From: Anadara kagoshimensis
Taxonomy: Eukaryota; Mollusca; Bivalvia; Arcoida; Arcidae
Direction: 5' to 3'
NCBI GenBank assembly: GCA_021292105.1
Contig: CM037862.1
Coordinates: 27,440,798 to 27,504,797, forward strand
DNA length: 64,000 nucleotides
In this document: positions 43,190 to 58,500 of the stretch, piece by piece
How the letters are laid out: every line of letters begins with the position of its first letter
Numbering within the stretch: the first letter of the stretch is position 1
Translations under genes and position numbers: made by a program
Notes under the pieces: model-generated
The model's input: the letters and a program-made list of their open reading frames with translations, nothing else
Database searches by the model: none
Told to the model about the DNA's origin: nothing

Positions 43190-46100
43190 CTGAAAATATC
43201 AAACAAAATACAGAATAATTTATATGTAAGATCACCCATGGAAGGTAAGAAATATGGGATTTACAGACGAGTGATCTTTACATGTTTTTTTCGTAATATG
43301 ATATAAAGTAATAAAAAACAAACATACTAATCCATGTCCGAACCACAATCAAGAAGTAAAGTATAAAACTTTGGAACTGATAAGTCAGGTTAGAAACGTG
43401 AACTTCCACCAGAGAAGTGAGAACGGTTGCTTCTGAAGGGGTATGCACCTCCTGTTTAGCTAGCTACACCTGCCATGTGCGTAAGTAAAGGGGTTTAAAA
43501 CAGCTATTTCAATGGACAGGTTTCTGTATGTAGATGTTATTTTAGTTAAAATATGGAGCAAAGAGACTTTAAAGGGCGCCCTGAATAGACATGGACAGGT
43601 GGTCATCAAATAGATGTGTTTTCTTTTGTTGAAATATGAAGCATTTGCTTTGTGCCTTAAAACAATGATGTCATACTGATATAGCGGGTATGTTTGTCTG
43701 AATTATGAAGTAAAATTGCAATAAATATTTGACCTTAATTGACAAACATCCTTTATATAAAGGCGGCCGCTATATAACAAGGATTACTGTAAAGAAGTTA
43801 CAGTTGTGGAAGATATATTTTACAACACCAAGATGCACCAAGAACAGTCATAGAAATACAAACGGTATAGAAACGTGACACGTGATACTTGAGACATAAA
43901 CAGAAACCACCCATATTGGTTGGTTGAATGTTGCTTAACAGAGCAGCAGCAATTATTTAACTATTCGCGACGAGAACTATTTTATTAATCCCTATGGATT
44001 AGTTTATGAACACGTTCGTGTATGCATTAGATGTGTGAGTGTATTTTATGGTCTGTCTTGTACTAGCGCGCACTCAGGGCGACTTTAACGTGCTAGCTAA
44101 CAGAGTCAGTACGCCGCAGACAAGCGTACCACCCCCAGTCACATTATACTGATACCAGGTGAATCGGTAAAGGTCAAAAGCAAGGAAAATTCATTTTTCT
44201 ATATGTGGTCTGAGCTGGGCTCGAACTCACAGCGGTTAGAGACCCTGGATTTATTCATTAGGCCACCGCGGCCTCGAAACCACGAAACCACCCATATTGA
44301 CCTGGTCTTGTCTTCATATCGCAACATGACACAACAATCTAGAAACACATAACTAAATTACTTATATTAACTGCGGCCTTAATCTTGTTTTGGATGGCAA
44401 CAAAATGTAACAAGATGATAAACATTGTTTCAAGTGATTCAGTGATAGATAAAGCTTATTTCCGACAGAAAATCCGTTCAAGGTGTTACATATAGGCAGA
44501 CAATGTTCTTTCCAAACTTACCTGTAATATTGCCGTATTCGTCTTTATAACAAGACACATATGGCTGTGCAGGTCTGTAAAATAAGAGAACAAAGACGGT
44601 TAAAGCATTTTCCTATATTAAATGAACTAAAAATTTGCCTGACGTTTAAGATGGATCGAGGCTTCTACATAATATATTAATATGGTACTTACTTTCATAT
44701 TCAAAATTAAATATTATACCAGTTTTAACTTTACAGCACTAGACGGCCGTTTCGGAATACAATTCGTCATCAGTAGTGTTTGGACCAAAATTATGAAACC
44801 AAAATTGTTTTCTAGATGTTGAAAAGATTACCAAAGGACCAAAAATATTTCAACATATTTATCTAAGGAAATACTTTGCATGAGAGAGTATACCTTAGTT
44901 TTTGAGGAATTTCAAACTTTAATTTGCAACAAATTTAGACAATAGTATATTTCTGACAATAACACACAATTATTGCCTACTGAGTTTGTGCACTAGTAGA
45001 GGTTTAAATTACATATTATACCAGTTTTAATTTTACAGCACTAGACGACCGTTTCAGAATACAATTCCTCATTAGTAGTGCTGAAACCAAAATTATGAAA
45101 CGAAAATGTTTTCTAGATGTTTAAAAAGATTACCAAAGGACCAAAAAATATTGTACCAAATTTAGGTAAGGAAATACTTTGCAAAACAAACATATTAGTT
45201 CATGTTCAAATCACAACTCCAAAGTTAAAGTAATACATTTGAAAACTGACAACTTAAGTTACACACGCAAACTTCCATAGGAGAAGTTATGCCAGACGCT
45301 CCAGAAGAGTAAGTCCTCAAGTTTAGCCGTCTATACCCGTTATGTGCGAAAATAAAATTAGGAAAGAAAGGTGCATAAGACTATGGGACGCCAAATATAT
45401 CCAGGATAATCTTCGATACAGTATAAGAAATATTTCTTTGCAATGGAGACCTCTGGTCTGTGTAAATTACGAAATTACTCAAACTTGTAAATGAGCTTCA
45501 AATGAATCTCTTTTTACTATAGGACGTTTTTTCTTTTCTTTCTTTGTTTTCATTATTATCTTTTTATAAAAAAAAACTAAATAACTACTGGGAATATACA
45601 AAATAACATTTCCAATATTTAGAATACTTATAATTATTCTTATACTTTTTCGAAAATACTAAATACTTTGCGAAAACTGTCTATAAAGCCACCTAAGGGC
45701 ACCAGTATAAGTGGACTTTATGGGTAGGTGGCCCTTATATACAAGTTCAAATAATATGAATAAAGGACAATTAGAATACAATTCAACTGGCCTTTAATGC
45801 AGGTTGGACTGTATATGAAATACTATTTCGAAATCGCGAAATTTTTGAACACAATAATTACGGTCTCCGTACAATATGCAGGTAGATTTGATACATTTAC
45901 TTACCTCATATTTTCTCTGCCACTACAGGAGTATATGTTACCAGCCTCATCGATCAGCGACGATTTGTCATAATAACCTGTTAAATAGGAACACAAAGTT
46001 TCATTCAGCTGCATAATTCCGAAATACAGTCAAACTTGGAACCAGTAAAATGGGGCTTTATGGGAAAGTGACCTTTATATACAGGTTCAATTAATATGAA

Positions 46101-46884
46101 TAAAGAACAATTGGGATACAACTCTACTGGCCTTTATAAGCAGGTGACCCTTATATAGAGGTGACCTTTATAAGCAGGTGATCCTTATATAGAGATGGCC
46201 TTTTAAGCAGGTTGGACTGTAATGTCAATGACATTCTTTAGCAGTTTTTTTCTGTGATGAAGAGATTTATCATAATATACACGAAGATGTATCAAGAAGA
46301 TATGATAGTGTTTAAGAAGCTTTGCACAGTATGAAGAAATACTCTACCATCTTTAAAATATTCAATGTGGAAGGGGGGTTTGCATGAATGTAACAATGGA
46401 AAGGGACACAAATTCAAAAGAAAGGCAAACGAATTAAAGAGTATAAATAGAAGTAGCGTTAACAGCAACGTTAAAACATACATACAAGGTAATAGCATAT
46501 TAACACCAAGATTAAAACATACATACCAGGTAAGGTAGCCATACAGCTCCACATATTGCTACAGTTAACACACTTATAAGGATCATCATCACCACAAGGA
46601 CAACCACCAAGTAAACAACAAGCACATGTTGTATTGTTTTCGTCAAATGGGCATGCACAGCTTAACTCTTTGTTATGGTAACGCTTACGGAGAACTAAAA
46701 AAATAAGATGAATAAACAAAACACCTATTATCCAATAATAATATAATAATAATAATAATAATAATCAACACCTTAAAATATTTCATTATATTGTACTTTA
46801 GTAGTCCATCTCTAAAACGTAATCTGTTGAATCAATCAAAAGTGCATATTCTTTCAATTAAAGAAACACATACTTCATTTTAAT

Positions 46885-46940
<56 letters not shown>

Positions 46941-49900
46941 CAATGGCTGACCGATTCTTTAAATAAAACTCTTTATGCAAATTGTGAAAACCAAATAAAT
47001 TAGTTTTGAGAAAAAAACCGGAATAAGTTTATAAAGATACTTCTCAATAATGGATATTCGCGAATATTATAAAATATAGTTGAATCGGAATTATTTCGAG
47101 AGGAAAAGGTAAGGTTACTCACAATGTTATTAATGGTCTGACGTCGCAAAGAGGCCACAGGCGAAAAAAGTAAATGTTTAGTAAATGGTTATGTGTTATT
47201 TCAGTTTTAAATACATGTACCAAGTTTGTTGGAAATTGTTTGCCTTTTAATCAGTGAAAGAAGAACGAAGACCAAGAAACATGTAAAAGGAAAGATAAAA
47301 TGAATGATCAGATCGAGGATCGAACTCTGGACCTCCCACGCTACAGCGGCGTGCTCTATCAACAAAAATACCAAGACCACTACATTCCTCCCTTAAATTT
47401 TTCTTTCGATTAAACTACAATCTAAATGTTGACCAGGTTCAATCCTCGGACCGTCGACTCGACAAAGGTAATCCTTGGACCCACAGAGGGTATGTAAGCC
47501 AGCCAAATTAATCAGCTTATACAGATGACTTACTATTGTGTTTGTCGATAACCAAGTTGTATATTTCAAGTGGTTGACTCAACTCCGTATCATTTCTCCA
47601 ACCGTTGTAGATTACTTCATAAACAATATCAAAATACTGAGCTTGTAGAAATTGTTCATCTGTAGTATTAATTGATACGTTAAATAAGTATCTGGTATTC
47701 ATTGGGATTGATATCCGATCAAACTGAAAACATAGAAAAAAACTAATGTGATTGTTAAATACATATTATACCAGATTTAATTTTGCAGCACTAGACGGTC
47801 GTTTCGGAATATATTTTCTCATCAGTAGTGCCTAAACCAAAATTATGAAACCAAAATTGTTTCAAGATGTTGGAAAAATACCTAAAGGACCAAAATATAT
47901 TTTACCAAGGAAATACTTTGCATGAGGGAGTATACCTTAGTTTTTAAGGAATTTCAAACTTTAACTAGCACCATTTAGATAATACATGTAGTATATTTCT
48001 TACAGTAATACAGAATTATTGCCTACTGAGTTTTTAATATCCTCGGGGCACCAGCCACCAGCAGAGATACCGGCTTAGTGGTTTAAATTACATATTATAC
48101 CAGTTTTAATTTCACAGCACTAGATAATTACTTAATGTTTATTGAATAAATACAATGCAGAATTGGGCTAACCGAGAATTCAAAACTCGCCGAGTGCATG
48201 TGACTTGGGCATGAATAGTTCGTGGCCAACAATGAATATGAATAGATTTAGCAGATGTCGAAAGTTTGTCCTACAAGACATATCTATTTTCAGATCCGGA
48301 ACCAATTCGTTAGCTAAGTGTCATATTATAAATTTTGAAATATTTTATTATTATTATTTAATATATGACAAACTTTCAACAGGCATGTACTGTACCACCT
48401 CTTTTCTTCAAATGAAAAATAAAAGCTACAAATGGACAACAGTGTTCTTTGTAAGAGTGGATGTACCGATATCGCGCTATAACTTAACGTGCGAAATATT
48501 CTGTTACAATCAGTTATAAGATGGTGTTGGAAACCTAAACTGTCCAGAAAAACTGACATGTACTGTACTTCAAATGAATAATAAAAGCTACAAATGAAGA
48601 ATAATGTTCTTTGCAAGAGTGAAAGTACCGATACTGCGCTATAACTAAACGCGCAAAATATTCTTTAACAGTTAGTTTTAAGATGATGTTGGAAATCCCA
48701 ACTGACCATGGCAGGAAAACTGACAAAATTAAATTCGAACCAAGATGTGTTTTGATCTACAAGCCGATGCTTCAGACTACTCAGCGAGTGAGACCCTGTA
48801 GCAACTCCTAATAAAGACCAACGCCTAATGAAGTCCATGAAGTCTGAACAATATCGACGTCTAATAAAGTCCAATGCCTAATGAAGTCTGGAGAATAACG
48901 ACGTCTAGTGAAGTCCATGAAGTCTGAACAATATCGACGTCTAATGAAGTCCATGAAGTCTGAACAATATCGACGTCAAATGAAGTCCATGAAGTCTGGA
49001 CAAAATCGACGTCTAATGAAGTCCATAAAGTCTGAACAATATCGACGTCTAATGAAGTTCATGAAGTCTGGACAATATCGACGTCTAATGAAGTCCATAA
49101 AGTCTGAACAATATCGACGTCTAATGAAGTTCATGAAGTCTGAACAATATCGACGTCTAATGAAGTCCATAAAGTCTGAACAATATCGACGTCTAATGAA
49201 GTCCATGAAGTCTGGACAATATCGACGTCTAATGAAGTCCATAAAGTCTGAACAATATCGACGTCTAATGAAGTTCATGAAGTCTGAACAATATCGACGT
49301 CTAATGAAGTCCATGAAGTCTGAACAATATCGACGTCTAATGAAGTCCATGAAGTCTGAACAATATCGACGTCTAATGAAGTCCAAAGATTGAGACATAA
49401 GACGCGAAGTCAAATACAGCTGGTCAATAATGAGAGTAATTGTATTTTGTAATACCAAGGACTTCTTGTCTGGGGTCTCAATGTTTGAACTTCATTAGGC
49501 CTTGGACTTCATTAGGAATTGTTACAAGGCCCGTATATATGAAATATTTCTTTATTTGACTGTTTTACCTGAAGTTGGATATTTTGGTCCTTTATGTCAA
49601 TTTCCACTGGTCGCACGGCATCAAACATAGCCAGTGGTCTCTGTATAGTAATGTATGGTGGACAGTAAATATTGGCGGTTATGTTATAGGCGCTCCCTGA
49701 AGATGATTCAGCGTGCGACAGATTGATTCGGAATCGAGTCACTGTTCTGTAAAAGTAAGAATAAATAAATATTTTATCGTAACTGATATATATATACGAA
49801 TTTCCTTAAACAATATTAGTTGTATCTATGAAAGATTTCATTTTAATTTATCATGACATGGAATGTCAAAGTCAAATTCGCCGTCAGAAAAAGAGGGTTT

Positions 49901-52900
49901 ACGCGCCTCGGTGACTGAGCGCTCACTTTCACAAAGCAGACAGACAGATAATATACTCTGCCAGTCATGGCCAATCGAGGTAGCCTAACGTGATCTTACT
50001 GAAACTAGTTAGCACCATAGTACAAAATATTAAGATGCGCCCATACAACTTTAAGGGTTAGTTACTTACTAAAAGTTTCAAATATTGTGATACACTGATG
50101 TGAGGTGAGTTGAGTAATGACGTTTAACGTTCCATTCAAGAATACTTCACTTATATGTATATATATATCGAGACGTCACCAGTTGCCGAGTGCTTGCCGA
50201 AAGAACAGTTACTTCCCACGTTTAAGTTTTGGGTGAGACTCGGTCGGGGTTCGAACCTTCGACCTCCCACTTACGAAGCAAGCACTCTACCACTGAGCTA
50301 CCGAAGTGGTAATATAAACTGATGTGAACTGTCTTGCTTATTCCAATGTTGCACTTACAGCTTCCGTATGTGATAGTTTTTGAACTGTGTAAACCGCATC
50401 GTAAGGACTGGTCGTCGTTGCTTTGGATCGATAGGATCCCTGATCCTGATCGTTGAGCGGCCTACCCAGATAGCGTCAGTATTCACTTTAAACCCGAACC
50501 CAATACCAAGACGTTTACCACGACCATACCCTAGAAACGAAATAAAAATTAATTACAGTCAAACCTCTTTAAAAAGGTCACCCAATGGAATAAATAAAAG
50601 TCACCTTTATGGGCAGGTGACCTATATATACAGGTTCAAATAATATGAATAAAAAACCATTGGGATACAATTCTACTGGCATTTATAAGCAGTTGGCCCT
50701 TATAAAGAGGTGACCTTTATGGCAGGTTAGACTGTATAGAAATTAGAAGGGCATAAGAGATATATAATGTATGACAACTTGTCAAGATACAGGTAATATA
50801 TAATGGGGGGCCCAGATGTGTTGCCCCGGTTCGCTAAATGTGCTAAACTTTCGACAAGCCTGTGGAGTACGTGAGAAATGAACCAACAAATTCAATAGTC
50901 AAATATAATTTAAAAAGTTTATTTCGGATAATATTTTTATTTTATTATATCACATGATAACAGATCGCCAATTACAGATGTTTCAAGGGTATCTGGTTAA
51001 TTCATTTCTTATTCCATGAGAGTTGTTAAAAATTTGGGTAAATCAAAGTTGGGACAAATTGAATTTAAGAAGAGCTTGTATTTGTTTAATGTTCAAAAAG
51101 AGAAGTTGCGTGTTATATGTCAAAGTCGCTTATATGGAGACTGTTATTTCTTGGATGATGGGGAAATCGGAATACCCAAATAAAACCACGGACCGAGTGA
51201 CTAGCTTTCACTGTAGACCCAGAAAAGATAAACATTATTTATTTTACCATGATGATCTTGTAGTATAGTCTTTGCCTCTAGGAATATAGCAGCGTGTTCT
51301 TGAACGGTAATATTAGTAAATTCTAATATGGCTTCAGAGCGCTCTGACGTTTTGGTCCTTGATATGGCGTCTTCCTTTTGGTCGGCTAGTTGTGACGCCG
51401 TCTTCTTATCAAAACCAGTTGTACTTGTTACCATGAATCTTTTAAACGTCATTTTCGCCTCCAAATCTGAAATAAAATTATTTGTAGAGGTATTACATGC
51501 CTAGGCTTGGTAAGGCTCTCAAATGTTCTATGGCCGCCATCACAATACAATGATTAGTAAGTATAATGTTTCTGCAATCTATATTACCCTGTACATAGTT
51601 CCATGTTCCTTGCATTCTCAATTTAAATTTCACTTGTGGCTAGCTTGTCAGGGGGTACCTATCCTTCCAGAGCACCCGGCCTCACTTCCCTAGACGAAAC
51701 ATATAGTAGATTAATTTGTCAGTTTAGATTAGAGAGCGATGCGGTTACTATTTTGAGATACTGGCCGAGCTCACTTAGGAAAAATAAGTTGCAATAGTAA
51801 GAAATGGCTAGAATGTGTAAAATGTGTGTGCCTAACATATTTTAGGAACCATGGGGTAATGGACTCCTGCAAATCTTAATCCCTGTACATATCTTAAATT
51901 CTTTCAATCACACCCATTTCGAATCACAGTAAAAATTGAATCTGACGAATCAAGTTAATCACGTGACCTTCCACCAGGAAAGCGAGAAAAGATAAAATAA
52001 TTTAAAATAAAACAAAACAAAATAAAAAAACTAGAACCGTCTCTTCAGAGACAAATACCCCCGCCCCAAACATTTAAAGTTTTCCTGTGACCTTGACCTT
52101 TCCTATGTAACCTTGGTTCAAGGTCATGACACGCCTTTGAACCATTATTCATGTAAAGTTTCATGAGACTTGTCCAAAACATTGATGAAATATAACCCGA
52201 AACCGATTTTACACAGACAGACGGATAGACAGACAAGGTGATTCCTATATACGCCCCTCAGACTAGTTTGCGGGGGTGTAATAAATAAAGTAAAACAAGC
52301 GCTACTTACATAACTGGTACAAAGCAAGAAAACTTTACTTACGTTCCTCATGAAATGGTAGGACTAGCTTTATATACGAGTTCCCCATTCGATACTTTGG
52401 AAGTAGAAGTTGGAGGTTTGTAGTTGACATTTCGTTCATGTTTACATTTGCAGGATCAGCAGCCGATACAACCATTTCCGGAACGTGAAGCATCAGTCCA
52501 TCAGAGTTCAAGGTTGTAGAATTCAACTCAACGCCAGATTCTGAACGTGCTAGGATTTTAATGTTATGACTTACAATCAGTCTGTCACTTAACTGATCTG
52601 AAATTGTAATTTTAACTGCTCACGGTACGGAACAGACATGTCGATGTTTAACACTTAATTAATAAATTGACGTATCGCCGGCCATGCCTTTTATGTTCTG
52701 ACACTGGTCGCCATCACGGTAGCGATGCAGCATCACGGCAACTAATAACGTACTGGTGTCAGTGATGTTATTAAAGAGCACAATTCAGACAGAGTTTCCA
52801 TTCTTTTTGTGTAAAATCCAAGCATGCCGGACCTTTGTCGGAACATTGTTGGCGTGGCCAGCGATCCGACAATATGTGCCTCTCGGTTCCTCTCAAGTTC

Positions 52901-55533
52901 TTTAGTCATATTTCGATAACGTTTCGGCAGCAATTATCTTTCGGCAGCTTTCCGGTTACTAGTTGTCAATATCTCTGCAACTGGGCATCCGAGCTTCGAC
53001 CCCAGCTCGTTAGCTCAGTGTGAAACTTTTGACAGGTCTGTACTGAACAGAGTCCTTTCTTTTAACTTTTTTTACCATTTGTTTGTGATTTTAAAATGCA
53101 CCATCTCCAACAAAATATTTAAATTGGAATGTTCGTGTACCTATCATCGTTTTCGTTAACCTATATGCAGAATCTATTTGTTGCCAATAAAGAATTGGTT
53201 CCCTAAAAATTTGGCGAAATGATTTTTGAAAGTCATTCAATATATTTTATAAACTACAGTGTAATAATATACAAACTGAAATATGGATCTGTCAAAAGTT
53301 TAACACTTAGCACTTAACACTTAGCTGACGAATTAGTGTCGATTTGGCAGCTCTTCTAAGTTCCATGTTAGCTATAAATCGGAAGTCGCTATCTACTAGC
53401 GGCTATCATTTGACAGGGGTTCGACCACCAGCTATCCATATCTCAGACACTTGACAGCCGGGCTTTGACTCTCTTTTTCGTCAGCTCAGTGTCAAACTTT
53501 CAACAGGTCCGTACTATATCTTTGCATGGTTGACACAACTATCTGTACGGCCGTCATGCTGGACCTAATTATGCATTCGTGAACGTAAATTCAACTTGAA
53601 GTTATCCAGTCCTGGTCAGCTATTGATATTAAGAATTGCCGCTACAATAAACTACCTTAACTAATCATTAAATATCGATTGTATGTTATTCAGCCGCTAA
53701 GATTATATAAACTCACATAAACCAAAGAATATAGTACTTTCATTACACATTGACGTACCTTCTACTATTAGGTAGTAAATACCATATTGACGTACCTTTA
53801 ACCATGAGGTAATATGTGCCGTATGCTCGGCTTATCTGTTGTCCATTGGTTGAAAAGACTGCACGAAGAGCATTGTTATTATCTTCAACAAACATGGGCG
53901 TAAACTACAAAAAAAACATTAAAACATTTTCAGAAAAAATAAAAGCCTTGGATATGTGACTATAAAGGAAAGCTTAATTTGAAGAAAAAAACTTTCCGTT
54001 TATCACACATAAATAAGAGAGCGCCTGCATGCAATGCCAATTTCCTAATTTTTCAACTCTTTGAAAAAGATGATTCTAAAAACTTCGACGGACAAGAACC
54101 ACGGCTAAAATGTAAATCAAAAAACTAACCATCTCCGGTTAGAATCACGAAATACTTTCGAGTGCTTTCGATAGCAAACTGGTAGATGTAACATCGAGCA
54201 AAATCCTTGCAAGCGCAAAATAAACTATCTAGATGGCTAATTACCTACTAGTACTTATAAGTCAATCGAACAAAATAACGAAAGCATGTTACATAATATT
54301 ATTACTATGAACGAATATAAATATGTTTATAAAATTTTTTAAACAGTAAAAAATTAAATAATATTTTTATTGATGAAGAAGAAAGTTTCTAACAGCAAAA
54401 GATGTTCTTGGCAGCAGCTGAAACATCAAAGAATACGGAAAAACAAAAGTATAAGTGATAAAACAACAAACAAAAACAAACAAATGCTGTAGTCCGTGGG
54501 CTAGGTGGACCCACCGTGCACCCCCCCCAGGATCCTCCGACACCACTTTTTTCTGGTACCTTAGGGTGTCTAGTAATGGAATCGGGATGTTTCCCAGAAA
54601 TAAGTTGGGACGCTCTTTATGAAAAACTTCAATATTTAAGAGTACCTGGAAGTTTTCAGTAAATTTCTCAATTAGGGGGTAGGGGAACATTTTTATCTTT
54701 GTTTTCAATATTATTATGCAGATACAGATCATATTTGGTATCAATGTAAAGGGAACATGTTCAGCTTTTATAAAATACAAAGTTGGTTGATGTAGCTGCT
54801 TCTATGTTGTCACCATGACGTCATAAACACAAGTTTTGAGGAAAAACGCTATAAAATCGTGTCAATTTATCCTTTATAAAATTATTTCTGTACAGCATAA
54901 TAAAACACATTAAGACAAAGTATGTTTTCAATTTACTTAATGAATTGTAGTTATAATGATCATATATTCTCATCTTCGATAAAAGACACCACTCTATTAG
55001 AAAAAATATATTAAAGATAACCATTTTTAAAAAAAGATCGAAACGGGGTAGGGGAACGTTTTTAGCTTTGTTGTCGATGATATTATGTAGATATAGATCA
55101 TATTTGGTATCATTGTAAAGGGAACAGCTTCAGCTTTTATAAAGTACAAACTTGATTGGTGTAGCTATTACTGTGACGTTTCTATGACGTCATAAACTCA
55201 ATTTTTGAAGAAAAACGCTATAGAATCATTTGAAATTATACTATATGAATTTATTTCTGTACCACCCAATAAAACACATTGATACACTGTATGCTTTTCA
55301 TTTACTTCATAAATTGTTGTTATAGATGATCATAATTCTCATTTTAAAGAAAAGACGCCACTCTGTTATGAAAAATATATTGATTTAAAGATACCCTTTT
55401 ATTCAAAGTTGATCGAATCTTAAGATTAATAGTTTTCACGATTTAAATGACCCAGTATGTTTCTTTGTATAAATAATAATATCATCATCATCATGATCAT
55501 CATCATCATGATCATCCTCATCATGGCATCATT

Positions 55534-55570
<37 letters not shown>

Positions 55571-58500
55571 ATTTTTCATACATTCTTAATAATACAAATT
55601 TACAAAAATGTCCAACATCATCACCCATTATTCTATAGCTAACAAAAAGCTTAATTAATAATCTTAGTTTGAGAATGACTTTTAGTTCAAAGTATAACCA
55701 ATGGTGATTTAGTAGGTGTTTTAATGGTAGTCATATGCCACATGATTGTTATATGCAGCTAGAGCAGTGGAAATCTAAAATGCGATTTCTGCCGTTGACT
55801 AGTTGTAGCGAATAGGAAACATCAAGAATAAATATTTTACTTTACTGCCAACTGTATATCCTACTAACCCAGGGTGAAATTGTGCTAGATTTCGGAGCAG
55901 CTATAGTCCCAGAGATGCAGTTCCATCATTTTTCAAACAGTTATGAGCAAAATCATAGAAATTTTCTAAATCCTAATGCTTTATCACTACAATGAGGTAC
56001 ATTATTTCGACACAAAGATTGCCATAAAGTAACATCGGTATCACTAGAAAAATCATTGACCATATAACTATAGAACAAATGAAGGATGAGTCTATTTAAT
56101 GTCGAGGCAATGCATGGAGCAGATGTCATCTCGAAACACCAATTTATCATGACAAAGATAAAAATAAAAGCAGCCAAACAAATCCTGAAAAAAACAGAAC
56201 ATGAGTTTAATGTTAGAAAATTGAAACAACTGGAAAAGAAAGAAGAATTAAGATTAGTATGAGGAACAGGTTTTGTGCTTTAACAGCTATGGGTGATAAT
56301 AATGAGAGCTGGGATGTAATAAAAAGGGCATACCGGTATATCGACACAGAGAATATGGTTGTCAGAAACACGGGACAAAATATCCCAAGGAAATACAAGA
56401 GAAAATAACAAATAACAGAACCAGATTAGCAAAATATTAGTATGAAGGGAGTATAAGGAGGCAAAGGAAGAAATATAAAGGAACACAAACAAGTGATGAA
56501 CGAAAATATATGGAAGATAGAAAATATTGTAACCGCACAAGAAATAGTAACTAATGAAACTTAGAAAATCTATACCTAAAAACGAAGAAACACACAGGTA
56601 AACCAGCAAACACAGACAGACCATTTTAAGGAAAGGATGAAAATAAGATCACAACAGAGGAAAGATGGGCTGAACATTTTAACTATATACCAAAAGACCA
56701 CCTCCATAAGAAATATTGGACATAACACCACATACCTTTGATAATAAAATAAGGAAGGGGTGCCAACAACAAAGAAATAAAAAAGTATAAATCAACTTGA
56801 AAAAGGAAAAGCTATAGGACCTAAATAAATATCTAAATTACTGTGCATCATCTGAATAAGAGAAATTATTCCAACACAATGGGAGATGGACCATCTCATT
56901 AAACTACTCAAGAGGGTAGATAATGGAGATGTAAGAACTGGAGAGGCACCATACTACCTAATGTAGCTGAGAAATACTGTCAAAGATCATCCTTCATAGA
57001 CTAAAAGATGGAATAGAAGAGGTACTAGGTGCTCTGAACAAAACAAGCTGGTTTTAGGAAAAACATCTTACACAGACCAAATTGCCAAATGCCAGGTATA
57101 GAACAGTCAGTAGAATGACACTATGCATTACACCTTTATAAATACTAAGTGTAGATTTGTTTAGGTCTCAAAAGAGAAAACTATCCTCAAGCATTTCATG
57201 TGAATACAGGAGTATGTCAAAGCTGTATACAAACACAAATCATCTTTAATTGCAATAAATAGAATACAATGGACAATAACATCCGAGATAGAATATATGG
57301 GCTTCGTTGATATACGCTATTGACCCTCACATTAAATCAAATGTAGATAAAGACCACTCTACTAAACGAAACAGTTTTAAAAACTGGACTGAAGATCAAC
57401 TCAAACAAAACAAAATGTTGAACAACAATACAACAAAAGGTATAAATTAAGATAGTTATAGATTGAAGAGGTAATTGAGCTCTGTTACTTGGGGAGCATG
57501 ATTGTTGCTGAAGAAGAAACAGAACGGGGCATCGAGAAAAGAATAAAAATATCCAGAAAAGCATTCAAAATTATAAAGAAACATATGGAAAGCTAGTCTG
57601 CCACTAAGAACAAAAATCCAATATTCAACTCAAATGTAAAATCGTCCCTCTTATATGGTGTAGAAACGGTGGAACTGAATTAGACATACGCTCAGAAAAC
57701 CACCAAAGGGCAAGTGTTAGAGTAGAAGGCCAAAGCTTTTGGTGAGAAATAAAAGAGACAGAACAGAATCGCTTCAATTGAAAAAATACTCTGATGGCCA
57801 TATATTGTTCAAGGAACTATTTGAACTATGTCTTTATAATGCATTGTACTAATAAAGCATATTTTATAAGGATAATGGATGGTAATGATACAAAATTCTA
57901 TGATTTTGCTTATGAATGTTTGAAAACATGACTGAACTGCATTTCTGGGACTGTAGCTGCTGGGAAACCTCCGACAAATTCACCTGCCCAGTTTCTGAAT
58001 GTTGCTAAGAGGAGGCACTGCAGGAGTCTTGATAGTGAGGCAAAAGAAATTTATTCTATATGTTTCATTTTCGCTACAACTAGCCCACGTCAGAAATCAC
58101 ACGTATGTTAGGTTTCCACTGCTCTAGATGCAAATAACAACCCTGTGGCATATCTCCACCATTAAAACAACTGCTAAATCACTATGGCAATGATAAAACT
58201 AAAGTCATTCTCAAACTAAGATTATTAATTAAGCTTTTTGTAGCTATAGAATAATGGGTGATGATGTTGGGCATTTTTGTAAATTTGTATTGTCATGAAT
58301 GTATAAAAAATTGATGATGATGATGATGATGCCATGATGAGGATGATCATGATGATGATGATGATATTATTATTTATACAAAGAAACATACTGGGTCACT
58401 TTAATCGTGAAAACTATTAAACTTAACATTCGATCAACTTTGAATAAAATGGTATCTTTAAATCAATATATTTTTCATAACAGAGTGGCCTCTTTTCTTT

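Noticed and set aside
48822-49385. Possible CRISPR-like array
   Set aside because: Units follow one another directly with no unique spacers, and the setting is a eukaryotic intron.
48908-49458. Long ORFs on both strands (about 160 codons each)
   Set aside because: They are the 36-bp minisatellite read in its stop-free frames, lie inside a gene 3 intron, and have no splice or start context.
54367-54780. 137-codon ORF on the - strand at the left end of the palindrome
   Set aside because: It crosses the element boundary, and the corresponding ORF in the other arm (59051-59401) differs, so neither is a conserved gene.
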